A stretch of 42,226 bases of DNA from Enterobacter soli ATCC BAA-2102. GTDB lineage: Bacteria; Pseudomonadota; Gammaproteobacteria; Enterobacterales; Enterobacteriaceae. Below, one piece after another: positions 1-10,392 of the stretch (positions are counted from its first letter, which is position 1; each line of letters opens with the position of its first letter). The position numbers and the translations under genes were made by a program. The notes beneath the pieces were generated by a model, which searched no databases, was not told the DNA's origin, and saw only the letters and a program-made list of their open reading frames with translations. The stretch spans positions 1-42,226 of the forward strand of contig NZ_LXES01000031.1 in the NCBI RefSeq assembly GCF_001654845.1, read 5' to 3'.

Positions 1-123
1 CGCCTCGCCCCGGCCTACAGGAAACGCTTCGGCGATTTTCGGCCGGACCATGGCCGCCGCTGTAAGCCTTTTATTTCAATGGCGTTATTTCATCGCGGAA
101 TAAAGACAAAAATTACTGGGGAA
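1..123 (-). repeat. Terminal inverted repeat, left copy
   Basis: Read on the minus strand, this sequence matches 42105-42226 at about 90% identity with one 1-base indel; the outermost 40 bases are identical. It contains a strong potential RNA fold: CCGGCC at 10-15 pairs with GGCCGG at 41-46, enclosing a CGC-TTCG-GCG tetraloop hairpin flanked by GAAA and TTTC. The outermost bases resemble the start of a REP element (TAGGCCGGG then AGGCG on the minus strand). It is probably a dispersed repeat cut by the window edge. Family not recognised. Confidence 0.8.
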
Positions 124-133
124 CCTTTTCCCC
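107..133 (-). terminator. Probable terminator after ybaM
   Basis: On the minus strand GGGGAA-AAGG-TTCCCC forms a 6-bp hairpin starting one base after the ybaM stop codon, followed by AGTAATTTTTGTC. The T-run lies a few bases from the stem, so termination strength is uncertain. The second arm belongs to the terminal repeat. Confidence 0.55.
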
Positions 134-280
134 TCAGGATGAAGGTAATTTACCCTCAAAATCTTTGCGTACAATCTCCAGCGCCTTCAACACTGTCTCT
201 ACCGGGAGCTCATGATTCTCCAGCAGCATAATCAAATCAACGGCCAGTTTGACCTCATCGGGGGCATTTTCCAGTGACAT
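134..280 (-). CDS. ybaM: YbaM family small protein
   Basis: A 48-residue protein beginning [20 protein letters not shown], clearly the E. coli YbaM family (53 residues there; this one is slightly shorter at the C-terminus). Function is unknown; it is short, charged and probably cytoplasmic, with no signal peptide. It starts 12 bases after the priC stop, so the two are probably co-transcribed, as in E. coli where ybaM lies beside priC. The reading was made by translating the minus strand from the ATG at 280 to the TGA at 134-136. Confidence 0.85.
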   Translation of the reverse strand: MSLENAPDEVKLAVDLIMLLENHELPVETVLKALEIVRKDFEGKLPSS

Positions 281-292
281 TCGCGGCTCCTT

Positions 293-820
293 TTAGCGGG
301 TCAGACGTTCTATAACGCGTTCAATTTCATCCAGCGCCTGACGGCAGCGGACAAGGCGTCCTTCCAGGGCGGTGATTTCTCGCATCAATAATTGCTGTTC
401 TTCCAGGGTTTCACTGTTGCTGAGGCGCGTTTCACGCTCGCGCTTCATCTCAAACAGGCGGCGTTCAAATTCCTGGTTCTCGAGCCGCTTGCGCTGCCAT
501 TTGCCCGCACCCGATGAAGCGCTGTCCCACATACGCAGCGGCCAGGCCGCAATTTCACGGTGCAGGGCGGTTATCTGTTCGGTGAGGTGCTCCGCAAGCC
601 AGGCCACCTGTTCGGCGTGCTCGCTCTGAACCGCGTGGCGCAACTCATCGAGGTTCGCCTGTGCCTCATCAAGATAATCCTTTATCAAGGTGCTGCGGGT
701 GCGAAAAAGCTGCCGATCAAAGCGCGGTTTCAGCGTTGCATGTCCCATCAGCGGTGTAGCCTGCTCACGCAGAAGCGCCATCTGATTTTGCAGCGTATTC
801 AGAAGCAAGTCTGTTTTCAA
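293..820 (-). CDS. priC: Primosomal replication protein N'' (PriC)
   Basis: A 175-residue, strongly basic and helical protein, the same length as E. coli PriC, with family landmarks AEHL (about 75-78), KWQRKR (about 107-112), FERRL and the C-terminal RLTR. PriC helps reload the replicative helicase DnaB at stalled forks, working with Rep and SSB as an alternative to the PriA-PriB route. The start codon is TTG at 818-820, supported by GGAG eight bases upstream and by alignment to the family N-terminus MKT. It is divergent from ybaN, about 50 bases away, and leads into ybaM. Confidence 0.93.
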   Translation of the reverse strand: MKTDLLLNTLQNQMALLREQATPLMGHATLKPRFDRQLFRTRSTLIKDYLDEAQANLDELRHAVQSEHAEQVAWLAEHLTEQITALHREIAAWPLRMWDSASSGAGKWQRKRLENQEFERRLFEMKRERETRLSNSETLEEQQLLMREITALEGRLVRCRQALDEIERVIERLTR

Positions 821-870
821 TCCGCTCTCCAGTGGTAAAGTAGCCGTTCAGTTTGATAACGATTCGCATT

Positions 871-1248
871 ATGAAGCGTACTATTCTAATCATCATTGGC
901 TGGCTCGCGGTAGTGCTTGGCACTCTGGGCGTTGTTTTACCGCTCCTGCCAACCACGCCTTTTATTCTGCTGGCGGCCTGGTGCTTCGCCCGTTCTTCGC
1001 CACGCTTTCACCACTGGCTGTTGTATCGTTCATGGTTTGGCGGTTATCTGCGCCACTGGCAAAAACATCGTGCGATGCCGCCTGGCGCAAAGCCACGGGC
1101 GATTGCCGTTATCCTGTTAACCTTCGCCATATCGTTATGGCTGGTGAAAATGATGTGGGTACGCATCCTGCTGCTGGTGATCCTGACGTGTCTGCTCATC
1201 TTTATGTGGCGGATCCCGGTGGTTGATGAAAAGCAACAAAAGCACTGA
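871..1248 (+). CDS. ybaN: Inner membrane protein YbaN (DUF454)
   Basis: A 125-residue DUF454 protein, equal in length to E. coli YbaN. The N-terminal hydrophobic segment (about 4-37, with LPLLPTTPF) and a second one (about 77-110) are membrane segments; between them lies the conserved WCFARSSPRFH and WLLYRSWFGGYL region. Function is unknown. The ATG at 871 is chosen from family length; a TTG at 853 would add six residues, and neither has a strong ribosome binding site. Divergent from priC. Confidence 0.9.
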   Translation: MKRTILIIIGWLAVVLGTLGVVLPLLPTTPFILLAAWCFARSSPRFHHWLLYRSWFGGYLRHWQKHRAMPPGAKPRAIAVILLTFAISLWLVKMMWVRILLLVILTCLLIFMWRIPVVDEKQQKH

Positions 1249-1401
1249 CGCCTTATAATGTCTGTTGCAATTATCTTGCGTAGCCAGTAAATTCGACCGT
1301 TTTCGAGCACAGGTGCACCTGGTTAAAGGTTAAACAATTGTTACCTTTGCCAACCTCTTACGTGCGCTGTGAGTAACACTGTTTTATTTAGGCACAAACC
1401 G

Positions 1402-1953
1402 ATGACCGCAACTGCACAGCAGCTTGAATATCTGAAAAACAGCATCAAAAGCATCCAGGATTATCCAAAGCCTGGCATTCTTTTCCGTGATGTCACCAGC
1501 TTGCTGGAAGACCCGAAAGCGTACGCGCTCAGCATTGAACTGCTGGTTGAGCGTTATAAGAACGCCGGGATCACCAAAGTAGTAGGTACTGAAGCCCGTG
1601 GCTTCCTGTTTGGCGCACCGGTTGCGCTGGCGATGGGCGTTGGCTTTGTGCCGGTGCGTAAACCACGCAAGCTGCCACGCGAAACCATTGCAGAAAGCTA
1701 TGAGCTGGAATACGGCACCGATCAGCTGGAAATCCACGTTGATGCGATCAAGCCAGGCGACAAAGTGCTGGTGGTGGACGATCTGCTGGCGACTGGCGGC
1801 ACGATTGAAGCGACCGTGAAGTTGATCCGCCGTCTGGGTGGTGAAGTGACTGACGCCGCATTCATCATCAACCTGTTCGATCTGGGCGGCGAGCAGCGCC
1901 TGGAAAAACAAGGTATTACCAGCTACAGCCTGGTGCCATTCCCGGGTCACTGA
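1402..1953 (+). CDS. apt: Adenine phosphoribosyltransferase
   Basis: A 183-residue type I phosphoribosyltransferase, nearly identical to E. coli Apt. It converts adenine and PRPP to AMP and pyrophosphate in cytoplasmic purine salvage. The PRPP-binding motif [13 protein letters not shown] is at about residues 123-135, and the family block [15 protein letters not shown] at about 59-73. The ATG at 1402 gives the family N-terminus [15 protein letters not shown]; an upstream in-frame GTG at 1369 would add eleven unsupported residues. A TATAAT-like hexamer at 1254-1259 could be part of its promoter. dnaX follows after an 88-base gap. Confidence 0.97.
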   Translation: MTATAQQLEYLKNSIKSIQDYPKPGILFRDVTSLLEDPKAYALSIELLVERYKNAGITKVVGTEARGFLFGAPVALAMGVGFVPVRKPRKLPRETIAESYELEYGTDQLEIHVDAIKPGDKVLVVDDLLATGGTIEATVKLIRRLGGEVTDAAFIINLFDLGGEQRLEKQGITSYSLVPFPGH

Positions 1954-1962
1954 TCCCGATAG

Positions 1963-1993
1963 TCACAACCTCGCTCAATGGGTGAGGTTGTGA
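1963..1993 (+). terminator. Intergenic hairpin between apt and dnaX
   Basis: A perfect 10-bp inverted repeat (TCACAACCTC / GAGGTTGTGA) with an 11-base loop starts nine bases after the apt stop. No T-run follows, so it may stabilise the apt transcript or attenuate rather than act as a classical terminator. Confidence 0.5.
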
Positions 1994-2041
1994 TAGCATT
2001 CCCCTCCATAAATTCACCTTCCAGCGTTGCAGAGCCTGCCC

Positions 2042-3970
2042 ATGAGTTATCAGGTGTTAGCCCGTAAATGGCGACCACAAACCTTTGCTGACGTTGTCGG
2101 TCAGGAACATGTGCTGACGGCCCTGGCGAACGGCTTGTCGCTAGGTCGCATCCATCACGCCTATCTTTTCTCCGGCACCCGTGGCGTCGGTAAAACTTCT
2201 ATTGCCCGTTTGCTGGCAAAAGGTCTGAACTGCGAAACCGGGATCACCGCGACACCCTGTGGCGTGTGTGATAACTGCCGCGAAATCGAGCAAGGCCGTT
2301 TTGTCGATCTGATTGAGATTGATGCCGCCTCGCGCACCAAAGTCGAAGATACCCGCGATCTGCTGGATAACGTCCAGTACGCACCGGCGCGTGGGCGATT
2401 TAAGGTCTACCTGATCGATGAAGTGCACATGCTGTCGCGTCACAGCTTCAACGCCCTGCTGAAAACGCTGGAAGAGCCGCCTGCGCATGTGAAATTCCTG
2501 CTGGCGACCACCGATCCGCAAAAGCTGCCGGTGACGATTTTGTCTCGCTGCCTGCAATTCCATCTTAAGGCGCTGGACGTTGAACAGATCCGCGCTCAGC
2601 TTGAGCATATTCTCGATGAAGAGAAGATTGTTCATGAGCCACGTGCCCTGCAACTGCTGGCACGCGCGGCAGACGGCAGTCTCCGTGATGCATTAAGCCT
2701 TACCGATCAGGCGATCGCCAGCGGTGACGGTAAACTCTCGACCGATGCGGTCAGCACCATGCTCGGCACGCTGGACGATGACCAGGCGCTGTCGCTGATT
2801 GAAGCGATGATCGCCGCCAACGGCGAGCGTGTGATGTCGCTGGTCAACGCGGCGGCTGCACGCGGCGTTGAGTGGGAAGGGCTGTTGGTTGAAATGCTCA
2901 GCCTGCTGCACCGCGTGGCGATGCTGCAACTTTCTCCATCGGCCATTGGTGCCGATATGGCGGTGATAGAACAGCGGATGCGTGAACTTGCCCGCACCGT
3001 GCCGCCAACTGATGTGCAGTTGTATTATCAGACGCTGCTAATCGGCCGCAAAGAGCTACCGTTTGCACCTGACCGCCGTATGGGCGTTGAGATGACCCTA
3101 CTGCGCGCGCTGGCGTTCCACCCGCGGATGCCGCTGCCGGAGCCGGAAGTCCTGCAACAATCTTTTGCCCCGGTCGCGCCCACGGCTGTAATGTCGCCAC
3201 AGCAGGTGCCACCGCAGCCGACACCGCCGCCACAGCAAAATGTGCCGCTGTCGGACGCCACCAGTTCGGTGCTTGCCGCACGAAGCCAGTTGCAACGTGC
3301 GCAGGGAGCAACCAAACCAAAAAAGAGTGAACCGGCAGCGCCAGGCAGAGCGCGGCCGGTAAATAACGCCGCGCTTGAACGACTGGCTTCGGTAACGGAG
3401 CGCGTGCAGTCGCGCCCTGCGCCATCCGCGCTTGAGCAAAAAGCCCCGGTGAAGGAAGAGGCTTATCGCTGGAAAGCGACCACGATTATCGAAACGGTAA
3501 AGGAAGAGGTCGCGACTCCGAAAGCGCTGAAAAAGGCGCTGGAACATGAAAAAACGCCGGAACTGGCCGCGAAGCTGGCCGAAGAATCTATTGAGCGCGA
3601 TGCCTGGGCCGCAGAGGTCAGCAAATTACAGCTGCCGAAGCTGGTGGAGCAGGTAGCGCTTAATGCCTGGAAAGAGCAGGACGGCAATCAGGTTCGCCTG
3701 CATCTGCGTCCGGGGCAGCGGCACCTGAATTCCCCGGGTGCGCAAAAAGCGCTGGCTGAGGCGCTCGCCACATTACAGGGTTCGCCGGTTGAATTGACTA
3801 TCATTGAAGATGATAATCCGGCGGTGCGAACGCCACTGGAGTGGCGACAGGCTATTTATGAAGAGAAGCTCGCGCAGGCGCGTGAGTCGATTATTGCGGA
3901 TAACAACATCCAGACCCTGCGCCGGTTCTTCGATGCAGACCTGGATGAAGAGAGTATTCGCCCCATTTGA
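2042..3970 (+). CDS. dnaX: DNA polymerase III tau subunit (and gamma by frameshift)
   Basis: Tau is 642 residues here (643 in E. coli). It is the clamp-loader ATPase that opens the beta clamp and couples the polymerases to the DnaB helicase. Visible are the Walker A motif GTRGVGKTS (about 45-53), the zinc module C-x8-C-x2-C-x2-C around residue 65-80, Walker B VYLIDEVHM (about 124-132), sensor-1 LLATTDP and the SRC motif. A proline/glutamine-rich linker (about 370-405) precedes the tau-specific C-terminus. A -1 frameshift site in the gene yields the shorter gamma form (separate entry). ATG 2042 matches the family N-terminus MSYQVLARKWRP. It is followed by ybaB and recR. Confidence 0.98.
   Translation: MSYQVLARKWRPQTFADVVGQEHVLTALANGLSLGRIHHAYLFSGTRGVGKTSIARLLAKGLNCETGITATPCGVCDNCREIEQGRFVDLIEIDAASRTKVEDTRDLLDNVQYAPARGRFKVYLIDEVHMLSRHSFNALLKTLEEPPAHVKFLLATTDPQKLPVTILSRCLQFHLKALDVEQIRAQLEHILDEEKIVHEPRALQLLARAADGSLRDALSLTDQAIASGDGKLSTDAVSTMLGTLDDDQALSLIEAMIAANGERVMSLVNAAAARGVEWEGLLVEMLSLLHRVAMLQLSPSAIGADMAVIEQRMRELARTVPPTDVQLYYQTLLIGRKELPFAPDRRMGVEMTLLRALAFHPRMPLPEPEVLQQSFAPVAPTAVMSPQQVPPQPTPPPQQNVPLSDATSSVLAARSQLQRAQGATKPKKSEPAAPGRARPVNNAALERLASVTERVQSRPAPSALEQKAPVKEEAYRWKATTIIETVKEEVATPKALKKALEHEKTPELAAKLAEESIERDAWAAEVSKLQLPKLVEQVALNAWKEQDGNQVRLHLRPGQRHLNSPGAQKALAEALATLQGSPVELTIIEDDNPAVRTPLEWRQAIYEEKLAQARESIIADNNIQTLRRFFDADLDEESIRPI
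3303..3360 (+). promoter_or_regulatory. dnaX programmed -1 frameshift signal (gamma subunit)
   Basis: The three known elements of the E. coli signal are present: a Shine-Dalgarno-like AGGGAGC at 3303-3309, the slippery heptamer A-AAA-AAG at 3319-3325 in the correct phase, and a downstream stem with arms ACCGGC (3331-3336) and GCCGGT (3355-3360). After slipping, the ribosome reads GAG then TGA at 3328-3330, giving a gamma protein of 429 residues (431 in E. coli). Confidence 0.95.
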
Positions 3971-3982
3971 TCGTGAGTCTGA

Positions 3983-4356
<374 letters not shown>

Positions 4357-4357
<1 letters not shown>

Positions 4358-4962
4358 TGCAAACCAGTCCGCTGCTCACGCAGTTAATGGAAGCACTGCG
4401 CTGCCTGCCGGGCGTTGGCCCGAAGTCAGCGCAGCGCATGGCGTTCACGCTCTTGCAGCGCGACCGCAGCGGCGGGATGCGCCTGGCGCAGGCTTTAACC
4501 CGCGCCATGTCAGAAATTGGTCATTGTGCGGATTGCCGTACGTTTACCGAGCAAGACGTCTGTAACATCTGTTCAAACCCGCGTCGTCAGGAAAACGGTC
4601 AGATTTGCGTGGTGGAGAGTCCGGCGGACATCTACGCTATCGAACAAACCGGGCAGTTTTCGGGGCGCTATTTCGTGCTGATGGGGCATCTCTCTCCGCT
4701 GGACGGTATTGGCCCGGATGATATCGGTCTTGACCGCCTTGAACAGCGTCTTAAGTCCGAAACGATCAAAGAGGTGATCCTCGCCACCAACCCAACGGTG
4801 GAAGGGGAGGCAACGGCCAACTACATCGCCGAACTGTGCGCAGAGGCAGGCGTTGATGCCAGCCGTATCGCCCACGGCGTACCGGTTGGCGGCGAGCTGG
4901 AAATGGTCGATGGCACCACGCTATCGCACTCTCTGGCCGGACGTCACAAGATTACTTTCTGA
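4357..4962 (+). CDS. recR: Recombination mediator RecR
   Basis: A 201-residue protein, the same length as E. coli RecR. With RecO and RecF it loads RecA onto SSB-coated gaps. Visible are the helix-hairpin-helix [13 protein letters not shown] (about 17-29), the four-cysteine zinc finger (C-x2-C, then C-x2-C, about 57-72), and the Toprim domain beginning [14 protein letters not shown] with [11 protein letters not shown] further on. The ATG overlaps the ybaB stop. A GGAGGC/GCCTCC inverted repeat a few bases after the stop lacks a T-run. Confidence 0.97.
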
Positions 4963-4991
4963 ACAAACGGAGGCTGCGATCGTGGCCTCCG

Positions 4992-5020
4992 CTTGAAAAC
5001 TCTCTTATCTATCCCCATCT
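4992..5020 (+). promoter_or_regulatory. Sigma-32 heat-shock promoter of htpG
   Basis: CTTGAAA at 4992-4998 and CCCCATCT at 5013-5020, separated by 14 bases, match the sigma-32 (RpoH) consensus. This places htpG in the heat-shock regulon, as in E. coli. Confidence 0.85.
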
Positions 5021-5072
5021 TTCACTCAACGTTTTAAAACCCCATTAAATGGCATTGTTGAGGTCGACTTAG

Positions 5073-6947
5073 ATGAAAGGACAAGAAACCCGTGGTTTCC
5101 AGTCAGAAGTAAAACAGCTTCTGCATCTGATGATCCATTCCCTTTATTCCAATAAAGAAATCTTCCTGCGTGAGCTGATTTCCAACGCCTCCGATGCGGC
5201 GGACAAGCTGCGTTTCCGTGCGCTGTCTAAGCCGGATCTGTATGAAGGCGACGGCGATCTGCGCGTGCGTGTCTCTTTTAATCAAGAGAACCGCACGCTG
5301 ACCATCGCCGATAACGGCATTGGTATGACCCGTGATGAAGTCATTGACCATCTCGGCACCATCGCTAAATCAGGCACCAAAGCGTTCCTGCAATCCATGG
5401 GCTCAGACCAGGCTAAAGACAGCCAACTGATTGGCCAGTTTGGTGTGGGCTTCTACTCTGCATTTATCGTGGCGGACAAAGTGACCGTACGCACCCGTGC
5501 TGCGGGTGAGAGTGCTGAAAACGGCGTGTTCTGGGAATCCCAGGGTGAAGGCGAGTACACCGTTGCGGATATCACCAAAACGGATCGCGGGACTGAGATC
5601 ACTCTGCACCTGCGTGAAGGCGAAGACGATTTCCTGAACGACTGGCGTGTACGTTCGATCATCAGCAAGTATTCCGACCATATCGCGCTGCCGGTTGAGA
5701 TCGAAAAACAGGAAGAGAACGACGGCGAAACCGTAGTTTCCTGGGAGAAGATCAACAAGGCGCAGGCGCTGTGGACGCGCAACAAGTCTGAAATCAAAGA
5801 CGAAGAATACAACGAATTTTACAAGCACATCGCCCACGACTTTACTGACCCGCTGACCTGGAGCCACAACCGTGTGGAAGGTAAGCAGGAGTACACCAGC
5901 CTGCTGTATATCCCGGCACAGGCGCCGTGGGATATGTGGAATCGCGATCACAAGCACGGCCTGAAGCTGTATGTCCAGCGCGTGTTCATCATGGATGAAG
6001 CCGAGCAGTTCATGCCGAACTACCTGCGTTTCACCCGTGGTTTGATCGATTCCAACGATCTGCCGCTGAACGTCTCCCGTGAAATCTTGCAGGACAGCAC
6101 CGTCACCCGTAACCTGCGTAACGCGCTGACCAAACGCACGTTGCAGATGCTGGAAAAACTGGCGAAAGACGATGCTGAAAAATATCAGACCTTCTGGAAA
6201 CAGTTCGGCCTGGTGCTGAAAGAAGGCCCGGCGGAAGATTCCGGCAATATCGAAGCCATTGCTAAGCTGCTGCGCTTTGCCTCCACGCATACTGACTCTT
6301 CAGCACAGACCGTGTCGCTCGAAGAGTACGTCGCACGCATGAAGGAAGGGCAGGAGAAGATTTACTACATCACCGCCGACAGCTATGCCGCCGCGAAGAG
6401 CAGCCCGCACCTGGAGCTGCTGCGTAAGAAAGGCATCGAAGTTCTGCTGCTTTCCGATCGCATCGACGAATGGATGATGAACTACCTCACCGAGTTCGCC
6501 GGCAAAACCTTCCAGTCCGTTGCCAAAGCCGATGAATCCATCGACAAGCTGGCAGATGAAGTGGATGAAACCGCGAAAGAAGCCGAAAAAGCCCTGGAGC
6601 CGTTCGTTGAGCGTGTGAAAACCTTGCTGGGCGACCGTGTGAAAGAGGTGCGTTTCACGCATCGTCTGACCGACACCCCGGCGATTGTCACCACCGATGC
6701 CGACGAAATGGGCACCCAGATGGCAAAACTGTTCGCTGCGGCGGGCCAGGCGATGCCGGAAGTGAAATATATCTTCGAGCTGAACCCGGATCACCCGCTG
6801 GTCAAACGCGCGGCAGATACTCAGGACGAAAGCCAGTTTGCCGAGTGGGTTGAACTGCTGCTGGATCAGTCTCTGCTGGCCGAACGCGGTACGCTGGAAG
6901 ATCCTAACCTCTTCATTAAACGTGTGAATGCGCTGCTGCTGGCGTAA
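5073..6947 (+). CDS. htpG: Molecular chaperone HtpG (bacterial Hsp90)
   Basis: A 624-residue protein, identical in length to E. coli HtpG. It is the cytoplasmic ATP-dependent Hsp90 dimer that remodels client proteins with DnaK. The N-terminal GHKL ATPase motifs are all present: [14 protein letters not shown] (about 30-43), DNGIGM (about 80-85) and [11 protein letters not shown] (about 119-129). Middle and C-terminal dimerisation domains are full length. It is a single gene behind its own sigma-32 promoter and is followed by a palindromic repeat before adk. Confidence 0.98.
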   Translation: MKGQETRGFQSEVKQLLHLMIHSLYSNKEIFLRELISNASDAADKLRFRALSKPDLYEGDGDLRVRVSFNQENRTLTIADNGIGMTRDEVIDHLGTIAKSGTKAFLQSMGSDQAKDSQLIGQFGVGFYSAFIVADKVTVRTRAAGESAENGVFWESQGEGEYTVADITKTDRGTEITLHLREGEDDFLNDWRVRSIISKYSDHIALPVEIEKQEENDGETVVSWEKINKAQALWTRNKSEIKDEEYNEFYKHIAHDFTDPLTWSHNRVEGKQEYTSLLYIPAQAPWDMWNRDHKHGLKLYVQRVFIMDEAEQFMPNYLRFTRGLIDSNDLPLNVSREILQDSTVTRNLRNALTKRTLQMLEKLAKDDAEKYQTFWKQFGLVLKEGPAEDSGNIEAIAKLLRFASTHTDSSAQTVSLEEYVARMKEGQEKIYYITADSYAAAKSSPHLELLRKKGIEVLLLSDRIDEWMMNYLTEFAGKTFQSVAKADESIDKLADEVDETAKEAEKALEPFVERVKTLLGDRVKEVRFTHRLTDTPAIVTTDADEMGTQMAKLFAAAGQAMPEVKYIFELNPDHPLVKRAADTQDESQFAEWVELLLDQSLLAERGTLEDPNLFIKRVNALLLA

Positions 6948-6958
6948 CTGACCACCTA

Positions 6959-7040
6959 CCCCTCACCCTGCCCTCTCCCCAAAGGGGAGAGGGTGTTCAA
7001 ATTCCCTCTCCCCTATGGGGAGAGGGTTAGGGTGAGGGGG
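6959..7040. repeat. Palindromic CCCTCACCC/GGGTGAGGG intergenic repeat, copy 1
   Basis: Outer arms CCCCTCACCCT and AGGGTGAGGGG enclose two hairpins, each CCCTCTCCCC / GGGGAGAGGG with 3-base loops, giving a double stem-loop about 82 bases long. The same architecture recurs at 10283-10377 and a fragment lies near 42082-42104. It starts a dozen bases after the htpG stop and could act as an RNA stabiliser or terminator. Confidence 0.85.
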
Positions 7041-7142
7041 AATCAATCGCACTAACCCAAATATTCTCCCTCATTAACCGTTTCAGCCGTCCCGCCTTCC
7101 TTGAGCCACGTCCGTTCTGGTGGTATTGTTTAGCGCTTTTGA

Positions 7143-7820
<678 letters not shown>

Positions 7821-7829
7821 TTGCACTTC

Positions 7830-7864
7830 TCTCACCCGGGTTCTCCGGGTGAGAAATCTTCTCA
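7830..7864 (+). terminator. Probable adk terminator
   Basis: Perfect 10-bp stem TCTCACCCGG / CCGGGTGAGA with a 5-base loop begins 9 bases after the adk stop; the tail AATCTTCTCATTTT is only moderately T-rich. Confidence 0.65.
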
Positions 7865-7945
7865 TTTTCCCTTTCGCTGTAATTGGTTTCGTTTAATCGC
7901 ATTTCCGCTACAATTGACAACCATTCAAATGGTTAAGAGGCGTGA

Positions 7946-8908
7946 ATGAGTCAGGCGAAAACCGGCATCCTGCTTGCCAATCTGGGTACTCCAGATGCAC
8001 CCACTCCAGAAGCGGTAAAACGTTACCTGCGACAATTTCTGAGCGACACCCGCGTCGTGGATACCCCGAGACTGCTTTGGTGGCCGCTGTTGCGCGGAGC
8101 CATTCTGCCGATTCGTTCCCCGCGTGTGGCGAAACTCTATCAGTCCGTCTGGATGGAAGAGGGGTCGCCGCTGATGGTCTACAGTCGTCGCCAGGAGAAA
8201 GCCCTTGCGGCCCGTTTACCGGATATGCCGGTGGCGCTGGGAATGAGCTACGGCAAACCTTCGCTTGTCAGTGCGGTTGATGACCTGCTTTCACAGGGCG
8301 TTGATCATATCGTGGTGCTGGCGCTTTATCCGCAATACTCTTGCTCGACGGTTGCCGCGGTATGGGATGAACTGGCGCGTATTCTGGCCACTCGCCGCCG
8401 TATTCCGGGTATCACGTTCATTCGCGATTACGCTGATAACGCACTCTATATTAAAGCGCTGGCAAGCAGTGCCCGGGCATCGTTTGCAAAACACGGTGAG
8501 CCGGATGTGTTGCTGCTCTCTTACCACGGTATTCCTCAGCGTTATGCCGATGAAGGTGATGATTATCCTCAGCGCTGCCGTGATACCACGCGAGAGCTGG
8601 TTTCAGCGCTCGGATTGCCGCCAGAGAAAGTGATGATGACCTTCCAGTCGCGCTTTGGCCGCGAGCCGTGGCTCACGCCGTATACCGATGAAACCCTGAA
8701 AATGCTGGGCGAGAAGGGCGTGAAACACGTTCAGGTGATGTCGCCGGGCTTCTCGGCAGATTGCCTGGAAACGCTGGAAGAGATAGCGGTGCAAAACCGG
8801 GAATTTTTCCTGGAGGCTGGTGGTACGAAATACGAGTACATTCCTGCACTTAACGACGATTCAGAGCATATCGATATGATGGTGTCGCTGGTGGCAAACA
8901 GCCGCTGA
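7946..8908 (+). CDS. hemH: Ferrochelatase
   Basis: A 320-residue protein, the same length as E. coli HemH. It inserts ferrous iron into protoporphyrin IX, the last step of haem synthesis, at the inner face of the cytoplasmic membrane. Visible are the N-terminal [14 protein letters not shown], the catalytic histidine in [11 protein letters not shown] (about 191-201) and the acidic active-site region [14 protein letters not shown] (about 268-281). AAGAGGCG precedes the ATG. In E. coli the esterase gene aes lies between hemH and gsk; here the two are only 62 bases apart. Confidence 0.97.
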   Translation: MSQAKTGILLANLGTPDAPTPEAVKRYLRQFLSDTRVVDTPRLLWWPLLRGAILPIRSPRVAKLYQSVWMEEGSPLMVYSRRQEKALAARLPDMPVALGMSYGKPSLVSAVDDLLSQGVDHIVVLALYPQYSCSTVAAVWDELARILATRRRIPGITFIRDYADNALYIKALASSARASFAKHGEPDVLLLSYHGIPQRYADEGDDYPQRCRDTTRELVSALGLPPEKVMMTFQSRFGREPWLTPYTDETLKMLGEKGVKHVQVMSPGFSADCLETLEEIAVQNREFFLEAGGTKYEYIPALNDDSEHIDMMVSLVANSR

Positions 8909-8918
8909 TCGCGCTATA

Positions 8919-8946
8919 GGCCGGGTTTGTGCTACCATTCCCGGCC
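8919..8946. repeat. GGCCGGG/CCCGGCC hairpin between hemH and gsk
   Basis: A 7-bp perfect inverted repeat (GGCCGGG at 8919-8925, CCCGGCC at 8940-8946) with a 14-base loop. The left arm resembles a REP core (TAGGCCGGG). No T-run follows, so it is a stem-loop in the hemH-gsk spacer rather than a clear terminator. Confidence 0.5.
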
Positions 8947-8970
8947 CATATTCTTTGCATAGCTCATACC

Positions 8971-10275
8971 ATGAAATTTCCCGGTAAACGTAAATCCAAA
9001 CATTACTTCCCCGTCAATGCCCGCGATCCGCTGCTGCAACAAATTCAGCCGGTAAACGAAACCAGCGCTGCATGGGTGGTCGGTATCGATCAGACCCTGG
9101 TGGATATTGAAGCGAAAGTGGATGACGCGTTTGTCGAACGTTACGGTTTGAGCGCCGGGCATTCACTGGTCATTGAAGACGACGTTGCCGAAGCGCTGTA
9201 TCAGGAGCTGGTGCGTGAAAACCTGATCACCCACCAGTTTGCCGGTGGCACCATCGGCAACACCATGCACAACTATTCCGTGCTGGCCGATGACCGTTCC
9301 GTATTGCTGGGCGTGATGTGCAGCAATATCGAGATTGGTGGCTATGCCTATCGCTACCTGTGCAACACTTCCAGCCGTACCGATCTGAACTATCTCCAGG
9401 GTGTCGACGGGCCAATCGGCCGCTGCTTTACGCTTATCAGCGATTCCGGTGAACGTACCTTTGCCATAAGCCCTGGCCACATGAATAAACTTCGCGCCGA
9501 CAGCATCCCGGAAGAAGTGATCGCAGGCGCATCTGCGCTGGTATTGACCTCCTATCTGGTCCGCTGCAAGCCAGGTGAGCCGATGCCGGAAGCCACCATG
9601 AAGGCGATCGAGTACGCGAAGAAATATAACGTGCCAGTGGTACTGACTCTGGGCACCAAATTCGTGATTGCCGACAACCCGGAGTGGTGGCAGGCGTTCC
9701 TGAAAGAGCACGTTTCGATTCTGGCGATGAACGAAGAAGAAGCGGAAGCGTTAACGGGGGAGAGCGATCCGCTGCTGGCGTCGGACAAAGCGCTGGACTG
9801 GGTGGATCTGGTGCTCTGCACCGCCGGGCCGGTTGGGTTATACATGGCAGGCTTCACTGAAGAAGAGAGCAAGCGCAAAACACAGCATCCGCTGCTGCCG
9901 GGCGCCATTGCCGAATTCAACCAGTACGAATTCAGCCGCGCTATGCGTCATAAAGATTGCCAGAACCCGCTGCGTATTTACTCGCACATCGCGCCGTATA
10001 TGGGCGGGCCTGAGAAGATCATGAATACCAACGGCGCGGGCGACGGAGCACTGGCCGCGCTGCTGCACGACATTACCGCCAACGCGTACCACAAAACCAA
10101 TGTGCCTAACTCCAGCAAGCACAAGTTCAGCTGGCTGACCTATTCGTCGCTGGCGCAGGTGTGTAAGTACGCTAACCGCGTGAGTTATCAGGTACTGAAC
10201 CAGCATTCCCCGCGCTTAACGCGTGGCCTGCCGGAAAGGGAAGACAGCCTCGAAGAGGCGTACTGGGACAGGTAA
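8971..10275 (+). CDS. gsk: Inosine-guanosine kinase
   Basis: A 434-residue PfkB-family nucleoside kinase, the same length as E. coli Gsk. It phosphorylates guanosine and inosine in purine salvage. The PfkB signature NTNGAGDGALAALLHD, with the catalytic aspartate in GAGD, lies at about residues 350-365, and the FAGGTIGNTMHNYSVL substrate region at about 90-105. The ATG at 8971 matches the family N-terminus MKFPGKRKSKHYFP. It is convergent with ybaL across a palindromic repeat. Confidence 0.97.
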   Translation: MKFPGKRKSKHYFPVNARDPLLQQIQPVNETSAAWVVGIDQTLVDIEAKVDDAFVERYGLSAGHSLVIEDDVAEALYQELVRENLITHQFAGGTIGNTMHNYSVLADDRSVLLGVMCSNIEIGGYAYRYLCNTSSRTDLNYLQGVDGPIGRCFTLISDSGERTFAISPGHMNKLRADSIPEEVIAGASALVLTSYLVRCKPGEPMPEATMKAIEYAKKYNVPVVLTLGTKFVIADNPEWWQAFLKEHVSILAMNEEEAEALTGESDPLLASDKALDWVDLVLCTAGPVGLYMAGFTEEESKRKTQHPLLPGAIAEFNQYEFSRAMRHKDCQNPLRIYSHIAPYMGGPEKIMNTNGAGDGALAALLHDITANAYHKTNVPNSSKHKFSWLTYSSLAQVCKYANRVSYQVLNQHSPRLTRGLPEREDSLEEAYWDR

Positions 10276-10282
10276 AAGAAAA

Positions 10283-10377
10283 CCCCTCACCCTAACCCTC
10301 TCCCCATAGGGGAGAGGGGATCGCACGGAGCCGTCTTTTCTCCCTCGCCCCTTTGGGGAGAGGGCGGGGTGAGGGGG
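10283..10377. repeat. Palindromic CCCTCACCC/GGGTGAGGG intergenic repeat, copy 2
   Basis: Same architecture as the copy at 6959-7040: outer arms CCCCTCACCCT and GGGGTGAGGGG, inner hairpins CCCTCTCCCC/GGGGAGAGGGG-like with 3-base loops, separated by about 20 unique bases. It lies between the convergent genes gsk and ybaL, where it could terminate both. Confidence 0.85.
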
Positions 10378-10392
10378 CATACCGCATCAAAC

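Noticed and set aside
4970..4991. GGAGGC/GCCTCC hairpin as recR terminator
   Set aside because: Short stem with no T-run; it directly precedes the sigma-32 promoter and is not convincing as a terminator.
5403..6290. A 295-codon open frame on the minus strand
   Set aside because: Antisense to htpG, a strongly conserved gene.
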